Source: Methanomicrobiales archaeon
Lineage (GTDB): Archaea > Halobacteriota > Methanomicrobia > Methanomicrobiales > Methanospirillaceae
Direction: 5' to 3'
Assembly: GCA_025350045.1 (NCBI GenBank)
Contig: JANXYM010000103.1
Location: 1-38,896 of the forward strand
Length of the DNA stretch: 38,896 bases
Part shown: positions 19,303-28,152 of the stretch, one piece after another
Position numbering within the stretch: the stretch's first letter is position 1
Layout: the number at the start of each line of letters is the position of its first letter
Position numbers and translations under genes: made by a program
Notes under the pieces: generated by a model
Database searches by the model: none
The model's input: the letters and a program-made list of their open reading frames with translations, nothing else
Told to the model about the DNA's origin: nothing

Positions 19303-20505
19303 TTACCCCCGTATTGCCGAGAGGATATCCTCCCGGGTGGTCAGCCACGATGGCAGGAACCCGGCGATCAGCGATACAATAAACAGGCTCACAATTGCCC
19401 GGAAAAGCAGCATTGGTTCAAGAACCGGGGCAACCGGTCCTCCGGGAAACACCAGCGGCGATGCAGTGAGATACTGGAGCAGCACAAAGAGCAGGGCGCA
19501 TCCCGCGAGGGTACCGCTGGCAAAGATGAACAGCGCCTGGAAGATATAGGACTTGATGATGATCGACCGGTCAATCCCGATTGCCTGCAGGATCCCTATC
19601 TGCTTCCGGCGGTACACGGTATTGATGAAGATGACAATGAAGATGACCACAACGGCGATAACAAGGCTGACGATCGTGCTGATGACGTTGATGATATCAA
19701 AGCTGCCGACAATGGATTTTAAAAAATCAGCGGATTTGTCCTGCCAGGTCCAGATCTTTTCCTGGATCCCGTACTGCATCAGGGTGATGCGCATTGCATC
19801 TTCATTGCCGGTCATCTGAGTCTTTACCAGGATCTGGTTTGCCGTGTCCGTTGTACCCAGCACGGATTCCAGTTCTTTCCTCGTGATAAAGGCACTGGAG
19901 TCGACACTGAACTGTCCGGATGCAATGATTCCCTTGATGCGGTACTGCCGGGTTATCCCGTTCCTGAAGGTGACCTCAACGGTCTTTCCCACGTCGACCC
20001 CCCCGAGCGTTGGCGTGCGGTCCACTTTCTGGTCTTTGTTGCCGGCAAGGGTGGTGCCTATCAGTATCTGCCCGGTATCGCCATCGTTCAGGTAATCCCC
20101 GCTGGCAATTCCGGTATGGATCTTCAGCACCTGTTTTTCATCCTCGGGATTGATCGCGATCAGGAGCGGTGTCGTGGATTTTCCCTTGCTGACAATGGTT
20201 GCCGCACCGGTATACCGTGGAGTACTTGCAACAACCCCTGGAACCCGGTTGATCTTCTGCTGGAGTTCCTTAACATTGGTGATGAGCAGCTGGTCCTCCC
20301 TTGGCTCGATAACCAGGTTCCCGTAACTGTAATCGATATTCTGCTGGTTGAAGAGCACCACAATGCCGGCAATAATAGACGGGAGGAAGATAAGGTTGAC
20401 AAAGACCATCGCAATGATCATGATGGTTAACAGGATCGTGCCCTTGTTTCCCCGGGTGATGAGCCGGGAAGCAAGGAAAAAAGCAACCTGCTCTTCCTCA
20501 AGCAT
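19303..20505 (-). CDS. ABC transporter permease, FtsX/MacB fold
   Basis: 400 aa. One N-terminal transmembrane helix (residues about 25-50) is followed by a large external MacB-type periplasmic-core domain (about 55-270). Then come three membrane helices at about 285-310, 330-355 and 370-392, the standard FtsX layout. The segment YRRKQIGILQAIGIDRSIIIKSYIFQ is the family's conserved cytoplasmic coupling loop. Such permeases often act as mechanotransmitters or export lipids and peptides rather than import solutes. It overlaps the CARDB-type gene by 8 nt. Confidence 0.9.
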   Translation of the reverse strand: MLEEEQVAFFLASRLITRGNKGTILLTIMIIAMVFVNLIFLPSIIAGIVVLFNQQNIDYSYGNLVIEPREDQLLITNVKELQQKINRVPGVVASTPRYTGAATIVSKGKSTTPLLIAINPEDEKQVLKIHTGIASGDYLNDGDTGQILIGTTLAGNKDQKVDRTPTLGGVDVGKTVEVTFRNGITRQYRIKGIIASGQFSVDSSAFITRKELESVLGTTDTANQILVKTQMTGNEDAMRITLMQYGIQEKIWTWQDKSADFLKSIVGSFDIINVISTIVSLVIAVVVIFIVIFINTVYRRKQIGILQAIGIDRSIIIKSYIFQALFIFASGTLAGCALLFVLLQYLTASPLVFPGGPVAPVLEPMLLFRAIVSLFIVSLIAGFLPSWLTTREDILSAIRG

Positions 20506-21715
20506 CGCTGCTTCCCTTTTTACGGACTACGAAGTACCAGTATCCACCACCGCCGCCGATGATCAGGATCAGGAGAATCGCAACGATAAGGCCAGTGGAA
20601 TCCCCGTCCATGACCGTTACCTGCAGAGTTTCGGTCTGGGTCTGCACACCATAATCATCCTCGTACCGCATGGTCAGGGTGTACGGGTAGGTCCCGGGGT
20701 TGCCGGCCTGCAGGGCAAAGACTGCCGGGGCATCGTTGTTGGGTTCGATCTTGCCTACGTAGGCATCCTTTCCCCCGCTCATCGGAATATCGATGCTTGC
20801 CTTGACCGAGTCTGCATTTGCTGTGCCGGTATTCTCAAGCCGGATGATGAGCGAGACCGGATCGCCTTTTTTGATCCGGACCGGATCCAGAGAAACGGAT
20901 GCGATGCCGATCTTTGCCTTGCCCTTGACATGGATCCCGAGGACCTCGCTCTGCGTGATTGTGGTCCCATCGGGGCTTACATAGGATATGGCAAAAAGGA
21001 CACGGTTGATACCGAGGGGGGCTTTCTTGTCGGTGGAAAAGACCATGTTCAGGGTTGCATTCTCTCCCCTGAGGAGGCTCCCGACATTGTACGTGCTGGA
21101 AGTCTTCTGGGTGAGAGAGGGACTTGCGCTGTTGACATTGACGGTTATCTGGTCAGCCCGGGAGAGACCATCGTTTCTCAGGACCAGCTGTGCGCTGATA
21201 TCGTCACCGGGATTAACACCATCGGGCACGGTCTTGATGGCCGTCAGGGCCGGTTTTTTCAAAAGCGCAATCTGGGTGTTGACATTGACCGGAACAGGCT
21301 GGCGCACGCTCTGGCCTCCCGTCACATCGATCCAGATCTCGGGAAAGTAGATCCCGTCCTTTGCCGGGGCACGGATCAAAAACGTGATGGAGATCGACTG
21401 CCCGGGCCCGATTGCACCTATCCGCTTGTAATTGCCGGAGATGACTTCCACATCACTGGACTCCAGCTGGACACTTTCGATATTAATGCCGATATCCGTA
21501 ACCTTGGTATTCTCAAATGTCCCCCCCGTCAGGATGCCGGTATTTTCCTTGATGTTTGCCGAAGCGGCGGTATTCCGGATGGTCGCGGTTATTGTCCCGA
21601 CATCGCCTGGCTGCAGGACAGATGGCGAGATGACATAATCGGCAACAATGACAGTCGGACTCTCAGCATGGACCGGAACAACACAGAGGAGCAGGAAAAA
21701 AAAAGAGGCAGGCAA
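20498..21715 (-). CDS. Exported CARDB/COG1361-type surface protein
   Basis: 405 aa as an open frame from TTG 21715. It contains several Ig-like CARDB repeats (ISPSVLQPGDVGTITATIRN, NPGDDISAQLVLRNDGLSRA, IKKGDPVSLIIRLENTGTA), a C-terminal membrane helix (LIVAILLILIIGGGGGYWYF) and a short basic tail, so it is a cell-surface protein anchored at its C-terminus. The better start is ATG 21737 with AAGGA upstream, which gives signal sequence MKPFLPHLACLF; it is one base out of frame. A run of nine A (21696-21704, plus strand) lies between; eight would join the frames. It heads the ABC operon and may serve as its external partner. Confidence 0.85.
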   Translation of the reverse strand: MPASFFFLLLCVVPVHAESPTVIVADYVISPSVLQPGDVGTITATIRNTAASANIKENTGILTGGTFENTKVTDIGINIESVQLESSDVEVISGNYKRIGAIGPGQSISITFLIRAPAKDGIYFPEIWIDVTGGQSVRQPVPVNVNTQIALLKKPALTAIKTVPDGVNPGDDISAQLVLRNDGLSRADQITVNVNSASPSLTQKTSSTYNVGSLLRGENATLNMVFSTDKKAPLGINRVLFAISYVSPDGTTITQSEVLGIHVKGKAKIGIASVSLDPVRIKKGDPVSLIIRLENTGTANADSVKASIDIPMSGGKDAYVGKIEPNNDAPAVFALQAGNPGTYPYTLTMRYEDDYGVQTQTETLQVTVMDGDSTGLIVAILLILIIGGGGGYWYFVVRKKGSSDA

Positions 21716-21820
21716 GGTGGGGCAGGAACGGTTTCATGGTATCAGGATTTCCTTATGGTTATGTTGAATCTGTGAATGTGGATGATGATAAGGATTGTGA
21801 ACAGGGCATAACCCGGACTC

Positions 21821-21840
21821 GAGGTGTTGTCATTCACCTC
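21821..21840. other. Hairpin in spacer upstream of the CARDB gene
   Basis: GAGGTG (21821-21826) pairs with CACCTC (21835-21840) across an 8-nt loop. It lies between the SOUL gene's 3' end and the CARDB gene's start, both on the minus strand. It could be an operator or leader structure for the ABC operon. Confidence 0.3.
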
Positions 21841-21925
21841 TGACAGGATCAACGCGGCTCACTTCATGCTTTTTTTTTGCACAAAGGGATATGAAGGCAA
21901 AAAAACCGGTATGCAGGATGGACCG

Positions 21926-22516
21926 CTACCGCCGGATCTCTATTGCCACTTCGTTCCGCCGCAGGAAGCCGGGCGTCCACGGGGAATCATACCGCATCAG
22001 GAACGGCTGGCCTGCCGTAACAATCCCAACGTTATTCAGCCCCGCCTGCAACCGTGACGTTGCCGCATCCACATCTTCTGCCGGTGCATATCCCGAAAAC
22101 CGGATCACGGCTACCTCCCGTGCGGGCAGCATTGTTATACGCACCCGGCCGTCCAGCGGGTCGGGGGTCTCCTCAAGCGTTTTTGTGTGCGGCATCACAA
22201 ACGACATCGAGGTTGCATCAGAAACTACGGGGGCGGTCATGGGAATTTTCTGTGAGGTTATTACCGGGGCTGTCATCGGGATTTTTTCCCGGGGTTTGTT
22301 GCTGCCGGAGATATAGGCAAAGAGCAGGTTGAAACCAGCGTCATTGCCGGAGCTATCCACCGTGGCAAGCACCAGCGCAGGGTACTGGCGAAACTCAATC
22401 CCGCCGGTCGTTCCTTTAACAGCATACGGTATGGCTTCACCAGAAGACTGGGCGAGCAGCAGGGCCAGCAGCAGGATACCTGCAAGGGCACCGATCACCA
22501 GTATCGTTGTGCGCAT
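21926..22516 (-). CDS. SOUL-family heme-binding protein, membrane-anchored
   Basis: 196 aa. Residues 3-23 are a hydrophobic anchor or signal sequence. The SOUL/HBP fold follows, with family signatures GGIEFRQYPALVLATV, the tandem KIPMTAPV segments, and RYDSPWTPGFLRRNEVAIEI near the C-terminus. SOUL proteins bind heme or related tetrapyrroles in eukaryotes and bacteria. The presumed ligand residues are poorly conserved in the family, so binding here is an expectation, not visible. It lies about 6 kb from the katG/ahb operon on the same strand, which makes a heme link attractive. It would be exposed on the outer face of the membrane. Confidence 0.87.
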   Translation of the reverse strand: MRTTILVIGALAGILLLALLLAQSSGEAIPYAVKGTTGGIEFRQYPALVLATVDSSGNDAGFNLLFAYISGSNKPREKIPMTAPVITSQKIPMTAPVVSDATSMSFVMPHTKTLEETPDPLDGRVRITMLPAREVAVIRFSGYAPAEDVDAATSRLQAGLNNVGIVTAGQPFLMRYDSPWTPGFLRRNEVAIEIRR

Positions 22517-22591
22517 ACTGCCTCATGGGACGGTGCTGGTATTAAAATGGTGTTTCCTGCCAAAGAACGGAGGGAAAAAAAGTGAGAGTGG

Positions 22592-23068
22592 TTACCCGTT
22601 TTTCAGGGCAACGATATCCTTGACCCCCACCAGTTTCCAGACAAGCGATCGCTCCTCGTTTACCAGTACGTCCGGGGGATCATCGGGGCCGTGGCCGAGC
22701 GCGGTGAGCACATGGGGCGAGAGTTTTTTCCTTGCCACCATCTCCACGAACTGTTGCCTGACCTTCTTTTTCCCTTCCCGGTCCTTCACTTCTTCAAGTG
22801 TCCCCTGCAGGCTCACAAAGGAAAAGACAGACATGTCGGGGGCATACTCCTCGATCTCGACCGAGACCTTCGGGTTTTTGGCAAAATACTCCATCTTCCT
22901 GCCGTACTTTGTGGAAAGGAAGTACAGGTATTTTTTGTCAAAGACATACATGAACGGCGCTATATAGGGATGGTCACACGCGCCAAACGAGATCCTTGAT
23001 ACATACTGGCGTTCGATCAGGGCATCATACTCGGCTTTGGGCATTTTTGGAATTTTTACCGGATCCAT
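22592..23068 (-). CDS. Pyridoxamine 5'-phosphate oxidase-like FMN-binding protein
   Basis: 158 aa. It has the split-barrel pattern of the family: YVSRISFGACDHPYIAPFMY (first strands), KYLYFLSTKYGRKMEYFAKNPKVSVEIEE (FMN-contact region) and FSFVSLQGTLEEV. Related archaeal proteins bind FMN or F420, or heme in the HugZ branch. The sequence does not single out the cofactor. It is cytoplasmic, with no signal peptide. It is divergent from the DUF523/DUF1722 gene. Confidence 0.85.
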   Translation of the reverse strand: MDPVKIPKMPKAEYDALIERQYVSRISFGACDHPYIAPFMYVFDKKYLYFLSTKYGRKMEYFAKNPKVSVEIEEYAPDMSVFSFVSLQGTLEEVKDREGKKKVRQQFVEMVARKKLSPHVLTALGHGPDDPPDVLVNEERSLVWKLVGVKDIVALKNG

Positions 23069-23181
23069 ACAATCATCATTCCTCTGAATTACTCTTCTTG
23101 AACGGCAGGATAATAATGATGATCAAAGGCACAAAAGACTCATATCCACGCTCCTGCAACTGAAAGGTAACGTGATAGGTT

Positions 23182-24210
23182 ATGGTACGCCATTTTCCCC
23201 GACCCTGCATTGTCATCAGCCGGTGTATTGAGTTCGACCCGTGCCGCTACGATGGCTCGAAGATCCCGTCTCCCGCCGTGGCACGCATCAGGTCCTTTGC
23301 TGACTGTATCCCGGTCTGTCCGGAAGTTGAGACTGGCCCTGGCATCCCGCGGGAAACGGTCAGGATCGTGCGGGTGGACGGGATCGATCACCTCATCCAA
23401 CCCGCCACCGGGAAGGATGTGACCGGTGAGATGTCCGCGTTCGCGACGAAGTTTCTACGACACCCTGCCACCCGTGGACGGATTTATCTTAAAAGGCGGG
23501 TCTCCCACGTCAGGAACGGGCGGGATTAAGGTGTACCAGTCCGCGGAAAAATCCATGGTGATCGAAAAGACAGCGGGCTTTTTTGCACGGGAGGTACTGA
23601 AGCGGTTCTCATATCTTCCTGTAGAAGATGAACTGCGCCTCAATAATGCCCGGATCCGTGAACATTTTCTGACCGGGATCTATACCCTTGCGGCATTCCG
23701 TTCCGTGGAAGAGAAAGGTGAACGTGAAGATCTCGTAGCGTTCCATGCAGCCAACAAGCTCCTCCTGCTTGCCGCCAGCCAGACCGTTATGCGGGAGATG
23801 GGGCAGCTTGTTGCATCCCGGGCAAAAAAGGAACCGGCAGAGCTGTTTTTCCACTACCGGCATCTGCTGTGTGCCGCACTCACCCAGGTCCCCCGCTACA
23901 CCAGCAATATTAATGTCCTTGAGCATGCCCTGGGTTATTTTCAGCAATCGGGTTTTAAGGAGAAGAAAAAGCCTATTGCCTCAGATTAATCGGTCGCTAT
24001 AAGGAGGGGCATGCCACACTGGCCGAACCCCGGGATCTGCTCCGATCCTGGGTGATCCGGTTCGGGGAACCGGCCCTGCTGAACCAGACATTCTTTGCTC
24101 CGTATCCGGCTGAACTGGCAGACCTGCCGGAAGAGATTACCGATCGCGGAAGGGATATGGGGAAGGACAGAAAAGCATCGGCTGTGCAGCAGGAAACCCC
24201 ACAAAAGTAA
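23182..24210 (+). pseudogene. DUF523-DUF1722 fusion gene with two frameshifts
   Basis: ATG 23182 opens a DUF523 domain (RPCIVISRCIEFDPCRYDGS, then PVCPEVETGPGIPRE). At about 23457 one extra base throws the frame, and the next frame resumes with DTLPPVDGFILKGGSP and runs into DUF1722. At about 23955, in TTTTAAGGAG, a second shift occurs; the third frame continues with RLIGRYKEGHATLAEP and LLNQTFFAPYPAELADLP to a TAA at 24208. All conserved parts are present, so the break is recent or due to sequencing. Family members (YbbK/YbgA-like) have no firm function; E. coli relatives neighbour DNA photolyase. Confidence 0.8.
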
Positions 24211-24371
24211 GGATGAGAAAAAATGCCCGCAGGAAATGCCAAAAAACCGCACGGAAGATACAACGGGAGAAGCACAAAAAAAACTGAACAAATCATGTAG
24301 TTCTGGATGAAGTAACGCACTTGTATGCCAACAAGGGAACGGTTTTTGGTAATAAAAAGAGGTGTTTCCTT

Positions 24372-25523
24372 TTACCTCTCTGTCGCAACATCCCCATCCA
24401 CTTTCTCAAGCGAAAATGTGCCGTACTTCCCGCCGCCACCCGGGTGCAGGGTTACCGTCCCGTTGCGGAGAGCGGCTATGGCATTGGCAACCTTCGGGTG
24501 AAGCGCATGTATATCCGCAACCGGAATATCAATAAGCACGGCGATCTCGTTTTCGAACGTGGCGATGAACGAGGCATAGATCGCCTTGCATTTCTTCGTG
24601 TTCGGTGACGAGGCCTTCTCCATGGTCTGGATGATCTGGCCGAGAGGAAGCACGTGCACATACGGCGGGCGGGGAAGGGGATTGCCCCCACCCGATAATT
24701 CCTTTGCCCGGTCGAATACACCTTTCTTGATGATCCCGCCATCTGCTGGGCACCGCCATGCATGATCCATGGCCTGATCAAGCGTGTACTGGACGAAACA
24801 CCGGGTACAGGCAGTGCGGTTGTACTTCCCTTCCTCCGGGAAGAATCCGGCATTCATCTCAATTGCGCCGTTCTTCACGCCCGCCAGCACGTCCTTTGAA
24901 GAAGCGTGGGAGAGCCGGAGCCGGTTGAACTCGCGGCCGAGCTTGTCCGGGTAGGGACTGTGGGCATCGGAGTTGGTAAGGAACGGAATAGCGTCAAGCT
25001 CCGCAATTACCGCACCGTACGAACTGTCCGCTGACAGGCCCAGTTCGAGGAAGTCAATAGGTTCAGCGCCGTAGCAGTCGGCGACACCGGTACAATACGC
25101 ATACATCGCCGTCCACGGGGTGAACGCATGGGCAGGACCGATCAGTGCCCCGACCTCGTGGGCATACCGCGCGATCTGTTCGCCGGAGAGGTAGACATGC
25201 GGGCGGCCGCTCGTGGAAAAACTCTTGCAGGTGCCTTCCATGAGGTCCTGCAATGCGGCAAACTGCGAGAGGTCCTCGGCTATGATCAGGTGGTGCACCC
25301 TCCGTTCGTCCTCAACTTCGGCTGTGGGGACTATGACGATACCGGCATCATTCTCCAGAAAGGGCTCCCAGGTCTTACGCCAGACCGGGTGGAGCGCGTC
25401 ACCGGTACCCAGTACATGGATGCCCTTTGTTACGCACCCTGCGAGCAGCTGCTCCGGCTGCATGAAGCGGGAGACCGCCATAGAGTACGGGGAATGGATA
25501 TGCAGGTCGGCATTTACGAGCAT
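24372..25523 (-). CDS. Endonuclease Q (PHP-family DNA repair nuclease)
   Basis: 383 aa. The PHP active-site motif DLHIH is at residues 6-10, with further metal ligands in GTGDALHP (39-46), EVEDE, HH at 77-78 and TNSDAHSP (183-190). A zinc-binding region follows (C239, C242, C258 in CTRCF ... WRCPADGG). The order and length match the archaeal EndoQ/TIGR00375 family, which nicks 5' of deaminated bases such as uracil and hypoxanthine and of abasic sites. No neighbour suggests an operon; the next same-strand gene is 160 nt upstream. Family recognition is from motifs. Confidence 0.85.
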   Translation of the reverse strand: MLVNADLHIHSPYSMAVSRFMQPEQLLAGCVTKGIHVLGTGDALHPVWRKTWEPFLENDAGIVIVPTAEVEDERRVHHLIIAEDLSQFAALQDLMEGTCKSFSTSGRPHVYLSGEQIARYAHEVGALIGPAHAFTPWTAMYAYCTGVADCYGAEPIDFLELGLSADSSYGAVIAELDAIPFLTNSDAHSPYPDKLGREFNRLRLSHASSKDVLAGVKNGAIEMNAGFFPEEGKYNRTACTRCFVQYTLDQAMDHAWRCPADGGIIKKGVFDRAKELSGGGNPLPRPPYVHVLPLGQIIQTMEKASSPNTKKCKAIYASFIATFENEIAVLIDIPVADIHALHPKVANAIAALRNGTVTLHPGGGGKYGTFSLEKVDGDVATER

Positions 25524-25682
25524 GGGTACGTGTATAGTTGCTCCTCGCGGGATATATTTTCACAGGTTAGCGGGGGATCTTGCCGCAGGGAGAGGCGGGG
25601 AAATGGATCTCACACGGGAGCCAGCCCCTTGTGCTATTAGGACATGCAGAAAAGAGAAAAAGGGAGGCAATCATTTCTGATA

Positions 25683-26051
25683 TCAATCCGATCCAGCCGG
25701 TACTGCCGGGCGGAATGAGGATTGACCGGAATGCCCCACTCCCGGCCGGTACCAGACTTCCACATCGTTTTCGTAGTGATCGGATATCTTTTCGCGGGAC
25801 GGGACGAACTGGAACTTCTGCAAGATATGCTGCATAATGGGCCGTGGCATCACAACCCGGATATCATAGCCTTCCGACAGCCACTGCCGGAGCAGGGCCT
25901 GGGTATGGCCCTCGTTGCGTTTTTTTGAAATGACGAAATGGAGATAGAGCCGGTTGTCCCCATACATTTCGAGCCACCCGGAAAAAAGCCGTTCAGAAAA
26001 TCCCAATGCATCACCCGCATTTGTGCCGGTCTCGATTCGTTGTGCAGTCAT
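25683..26051 (-). CDS. Possible GNAT-type acetyltransferase fragment or small hypothetical protein
   Basis: 122 aa from ATG 26051, with AAGGA about 11 nt upstream. The middle (LYLHFVISKKRNEGHTQALLRQWLSEGYDIRVVMPRP) has the strand-turn-helix order of the acetyl-CoA-binding core of GNAT enzymes. The canonical R/Q-x-x-G-x-G/A loop is only approximated (KKRNEGHT), and the protein is shorter than usual. The last 20 residues look unstructured. It may be a divergent GNAT, a truncated one, or an unrelated small protein. Confidence 0.4.
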   Translation of the reverse strand: MTAQRIETGTNAGDALGFSERLFSGWLEMYGDNRLYLHFVISKKRNEGHTQALLRQWLSEGYDIRVVMPRPIMQHILQKFQFVPSREKISDHYENDVEVWYRPGVGHSGQSSFRPAVPAGSD

Positions 26052-26265
26052 CTGGATCAGTTCCTTTTGAGGGATCTGACCATTGGAAATAGGGAGATAT
26101 AACCCGGGGGAGAGGGCGTGGCGAAAGTGAAAAAGGGCCGGTTTTACGGGATTGAAATGCGGCGCATTAGCCGGACTGCGTTCAAGGAAAAGCCGGTAAA
26201 ATTACCCGTTTTTAGAAATCTCCTTAACCTTGCCCGCCATACTCCGCTTACCGGAGAAAGATAGG

Positions 26266-26535
26266 ATGAGGGTGAATATGCAGGTCGTCAAGTGGGGGGT
26301 GGATCTCGCAATGGGGATCGTATTCCTCTTCAGTGTCGTGACCGGGTTCTTCAAGTTCACGCTGCTCACGCGGACTTTGGGCATCGGTATCATGCCATCA
26401 GCACGGGTGAGCGAAATCCATGACTGGGCAGGCATTACCCTCGGGTTCCTTGTCCTCCTCCACCTGTTCCTGAACCGTACCTGGATACTGTCGATGACAC
26501 GAAAAGTGTATGCAGGTATGAGGGAGATGAAATAA
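26266..26535 (+). CDS. DUF4405-type membrane protein (cytochrome b-like helices)
   Basis: 89 aa from ATG 26266, with GGAG 9 nt upstream; ATG 26278 with GAGGGTGA close in front is an alternative. Two or three membrane segments are visible: WGVDLAMGIVFLFSVVTGFF and WAGITLGFLVLLHLFL. Histidines fall at the start of the second (IHDWAG) and within it (LLHLFLNRTW), the DUF4405 pattern thought to coordinate heme b. The gene converges on a sulfite-oxidase-like molybdoenzyme gene 41 nt away, and such pairs recall MsrPQ-type systems. Heme binding is inferred. Confidence 0.72.
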   Translation: MRVNMQVVKWGVDLAMGIVFLFSVVTGFFKFTLLTRTLGIGIMPSARVSEIHDWAGITLGFLVLLHLFLNRTWILSMTRKVYAGMREMK

Positions 26536-26576
26536 AAAACGGGGAGTAAAAACCCCATGGTAATCACACTGCTTTT

Positions 26577-27272
26577 TCACCGCGAATAGAAATCCTTGTC
26601 CAAATCCCCGGTATTGGAATATCCAGCCTGTTCCCAGGTTCCCCGGTAGCTGGGATCGGCGGTCAGCTCTATTTTCTCGATCCACTTTACCCACTTGTAT
26701 CCCCATTTATCTTCTGCCACCAGCTCGAAAGGATACCCCCGTTCCGCGGGAAGCGTTACGTTGTTCATGGAGTATGCCATGATGATATCCCGGTTCATCA
26801 GGTAATCGAGCGGTAATGACGTTGTGTACCCGTCGTGAGCAGTAAATAGTACGGTATTTGCCCGGGGATCCGGCCCGGCATTCCTGATGAGATCCCGGAC
26901 CTGGACACCTTCCCAGAGGATGGTTGCATCCCAGCCTTCCACACAATGGAGGGTGACGAGCTTGGTATAGTGCGGGTATTTCTCCAGCACTTCGGGGTAC
27001 GTGTAGATATCGGTCGTGTTGGTCATCCCGGTAATTGTCAGACGATAATCGGATTCTCTGATGTACTGGGGACCCTTGATGGAATTTTCCCGGAACGCAG
27101 TGATCGAAGAGAGATCTTTTCCCTGGTAGGACCTGACTTCGACTGCAGGAAGAGAACCCGGTCCGCTTTGTGACGGAGTGACAGGGGATGACGGATTCCT
27201 AAGAAGAACAATCGTGCCGCCAAAAATAATGATAAGGCATAGTGCAATGACGATGACCAGCTTTGCATTCAT
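26577..27272 (-). CDS. Membrane-anchored molybdopterin oxidoreductase, sulfite oxidase-like domain
   Basis: 231 aa. Residues 4-23 form an N-terminal membrane anchor. The Oxidored_molyb fold follows with the cofactor-ligand cysteine C110 in TLHCVEGWDATILWEGVQV, then AHDGYTTSLPLDY and the C-terminal KWVKWIEKIELT. It is shorter than sulfite oxidase, lacking the dimerisation domain, as in YedY/MsrP-like enzymes. The domain faces outside the cell. The substrate is not predictable; sulfoxides and sulfite are family examples. A TATA box at 27293-27304 would make the message leaderless. Confidence 0.88.
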   Translation of the reverse strand: MNAKLVIVIALCLIIIFGGTIVLLRNPSSPVTPSQSGPGSLPAVEVRSYQGKDLSSITAFRENSIKGPQYIRESDYRLTITGMTNTTDIYTYPEVLEKYPHYTKLVTLHCVEGWDATILWEGVQVRDLIRNAGPDPRANTVLFTAHDGYTTSLPLDYLMNRDIIMAYSMNNVTLPAERGYPFELVAEDKWGYKWVKWIEKIELTADPSYRGTWEQAGYSNTGDLDKDFYSR

Positions 27273-27292
27273 CTGTTGATACCTGATCGCAG

Positions 27293-27304
27293 TATATTAT
27301 TAAA
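27293..27304 (-). promoter_or_regulatory. TATA box of the molybdopterin oxidoreductase gene
   Basis: TTTAATAATATA on the minus strand is centred 26 nt upstream of ATG 27272, which places the transcription start at the initiation codon (leaderless). Confidence 0.5.
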
Positions 27305-27360
27305 TGTCGTACGATGACACCTTGGAATCTGGCAAAAAATACGCTTTGCATAACTCCCGG

Positions 27361-27379
27361 CATAACCGCTTGGGTTATG
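27361..27379 (-). terminator. Perfect 7-bp hairpin after the hexuloisomerase gene
   Basis: CATAACC and GGTTATG pair around a 5-nt loop, 14 nt downstream of the stop codon of the minus-strand gene at 27393-28010. No clear T tract follows on that strand, so a processing or termination role is tentative. Confidence 0.4.
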
Positions 27380-27392
27380 GTGATTTCTGCCC

Positions 27393-28010
27393 TTACTCCA
27401 TATTGGTAAGTCGTCCTTTGAGTTCCCCCGCATCCTCTTTTTTTGCTTCCATGAGGGCTGAAATAACCGCGTCGGAAAAGATCAGGGCGAGGGTCTCAAA
27501 GAGGGTCCCTAAGGGGGCAAAGGCGGATGCAGTTGAACGGTATTTTCCGGTCATCTGCCGGACCTCATACGAGGACTGGTCCCCGTGGTAATACCCGGTG
27601 AGATCCCCGAGGTTTACTACGCAGTCTGCGATCCTGCTGATCTTCGATTCGGGCGAGGCCGTGATGAGGCAGATCGTGCCCCCGAGTCCCTTTACTGTTG
27701 CACAAAACGTTGCCATGGATACCGTTTCACCGGATCCTGAGAAGACCACCATGGTGTCTCCCGGCGCAAGGGCGGGTGTGACCGTCTCTCCAACGACATA
27801 TACTTCATACCCCAGATGAAGCAGCCGCATGGCAAATGCCCGGGCGATAAGACCGGAGCGGCCGGCTCCTGCGACATACACCCGTTTGGCTTTGAGCATC
27901 TGGAGAAAGAATGCCGAGGTCTCAACCTTATCCAGCAGGACGGCTGTCTTTTTTATCGACTCTGCCATCTGTTCCATGAATACCGGGATATCAGAAAATT
28001 CGTCAGTCAT
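27393..28010 (-). CDS. hxlB: 6-phospho-3-hexuloisomerase (SIS domain)
   Basis: 205 aa from ATG 28010, with AGGAT just upstream; the longer frame to 28094 adds 28 residues not typical of the family. The SIS-domain motifs are VYVAGAGRSGLIARAFAMRL (45-64) and FSGSGETVSM (90-99). The length and the C-terminal GTLFETLALIFSDAVISAL fit PHI enzymes. PHI interconverts hexulose 6-phosphate and fructose 6-phosphate; in archaea the reverse ribulose monophosphate route supplies ribulose 5-phosphate and formaldehyde. The partner hexulose-phosphate synthase is not adjacent. Confidence 0.86.
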   Translation of the reverse strand: MTDEFSDIPVFMEQMAESIKKTAVLLDKVETSAFFLQMLKAKRVYVAGAGRSGLIARAFAMRLLHLGYEVYVVGETVTPALAPGDTMVVFSGSGETVSMATFCATVKGLGGTICLITASPESKISRIADCVVNLGDLTGYYHGDQSSYEVRQMTGKYRSTASAFAPLGTLFETLALIFSDAVISALMEAKKEDAGELKGRLTNME

Positions 28011-28152
28011 TATCCTACAGGGATATTTTGTACCAGCCGATATGAGGGTATCGGAACAGGAGGCGAAAATATGGATCCTTAAATCGCGATCCATGGGAAA
28101 AACCGGTGTTCAGGAGCAAAATTTACGTTCCTGCCTTGACATCATCCGGATA

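Noticed and set aside
20348-21775. 475-aa plus-strand ORF
   Set aside because: It is antisense to the CARDB protein and permease genes, whose domains and signal features are clear. The plus-strand product has no recognisable fold.
26202-26567. 121-aa minus-strand ORF opposite the DUF4405 gene
   Set aside because: The plus-strand frame has membrane helices, conserved His residues and a Shine-Dalgarno. The opposite frame has none of these.
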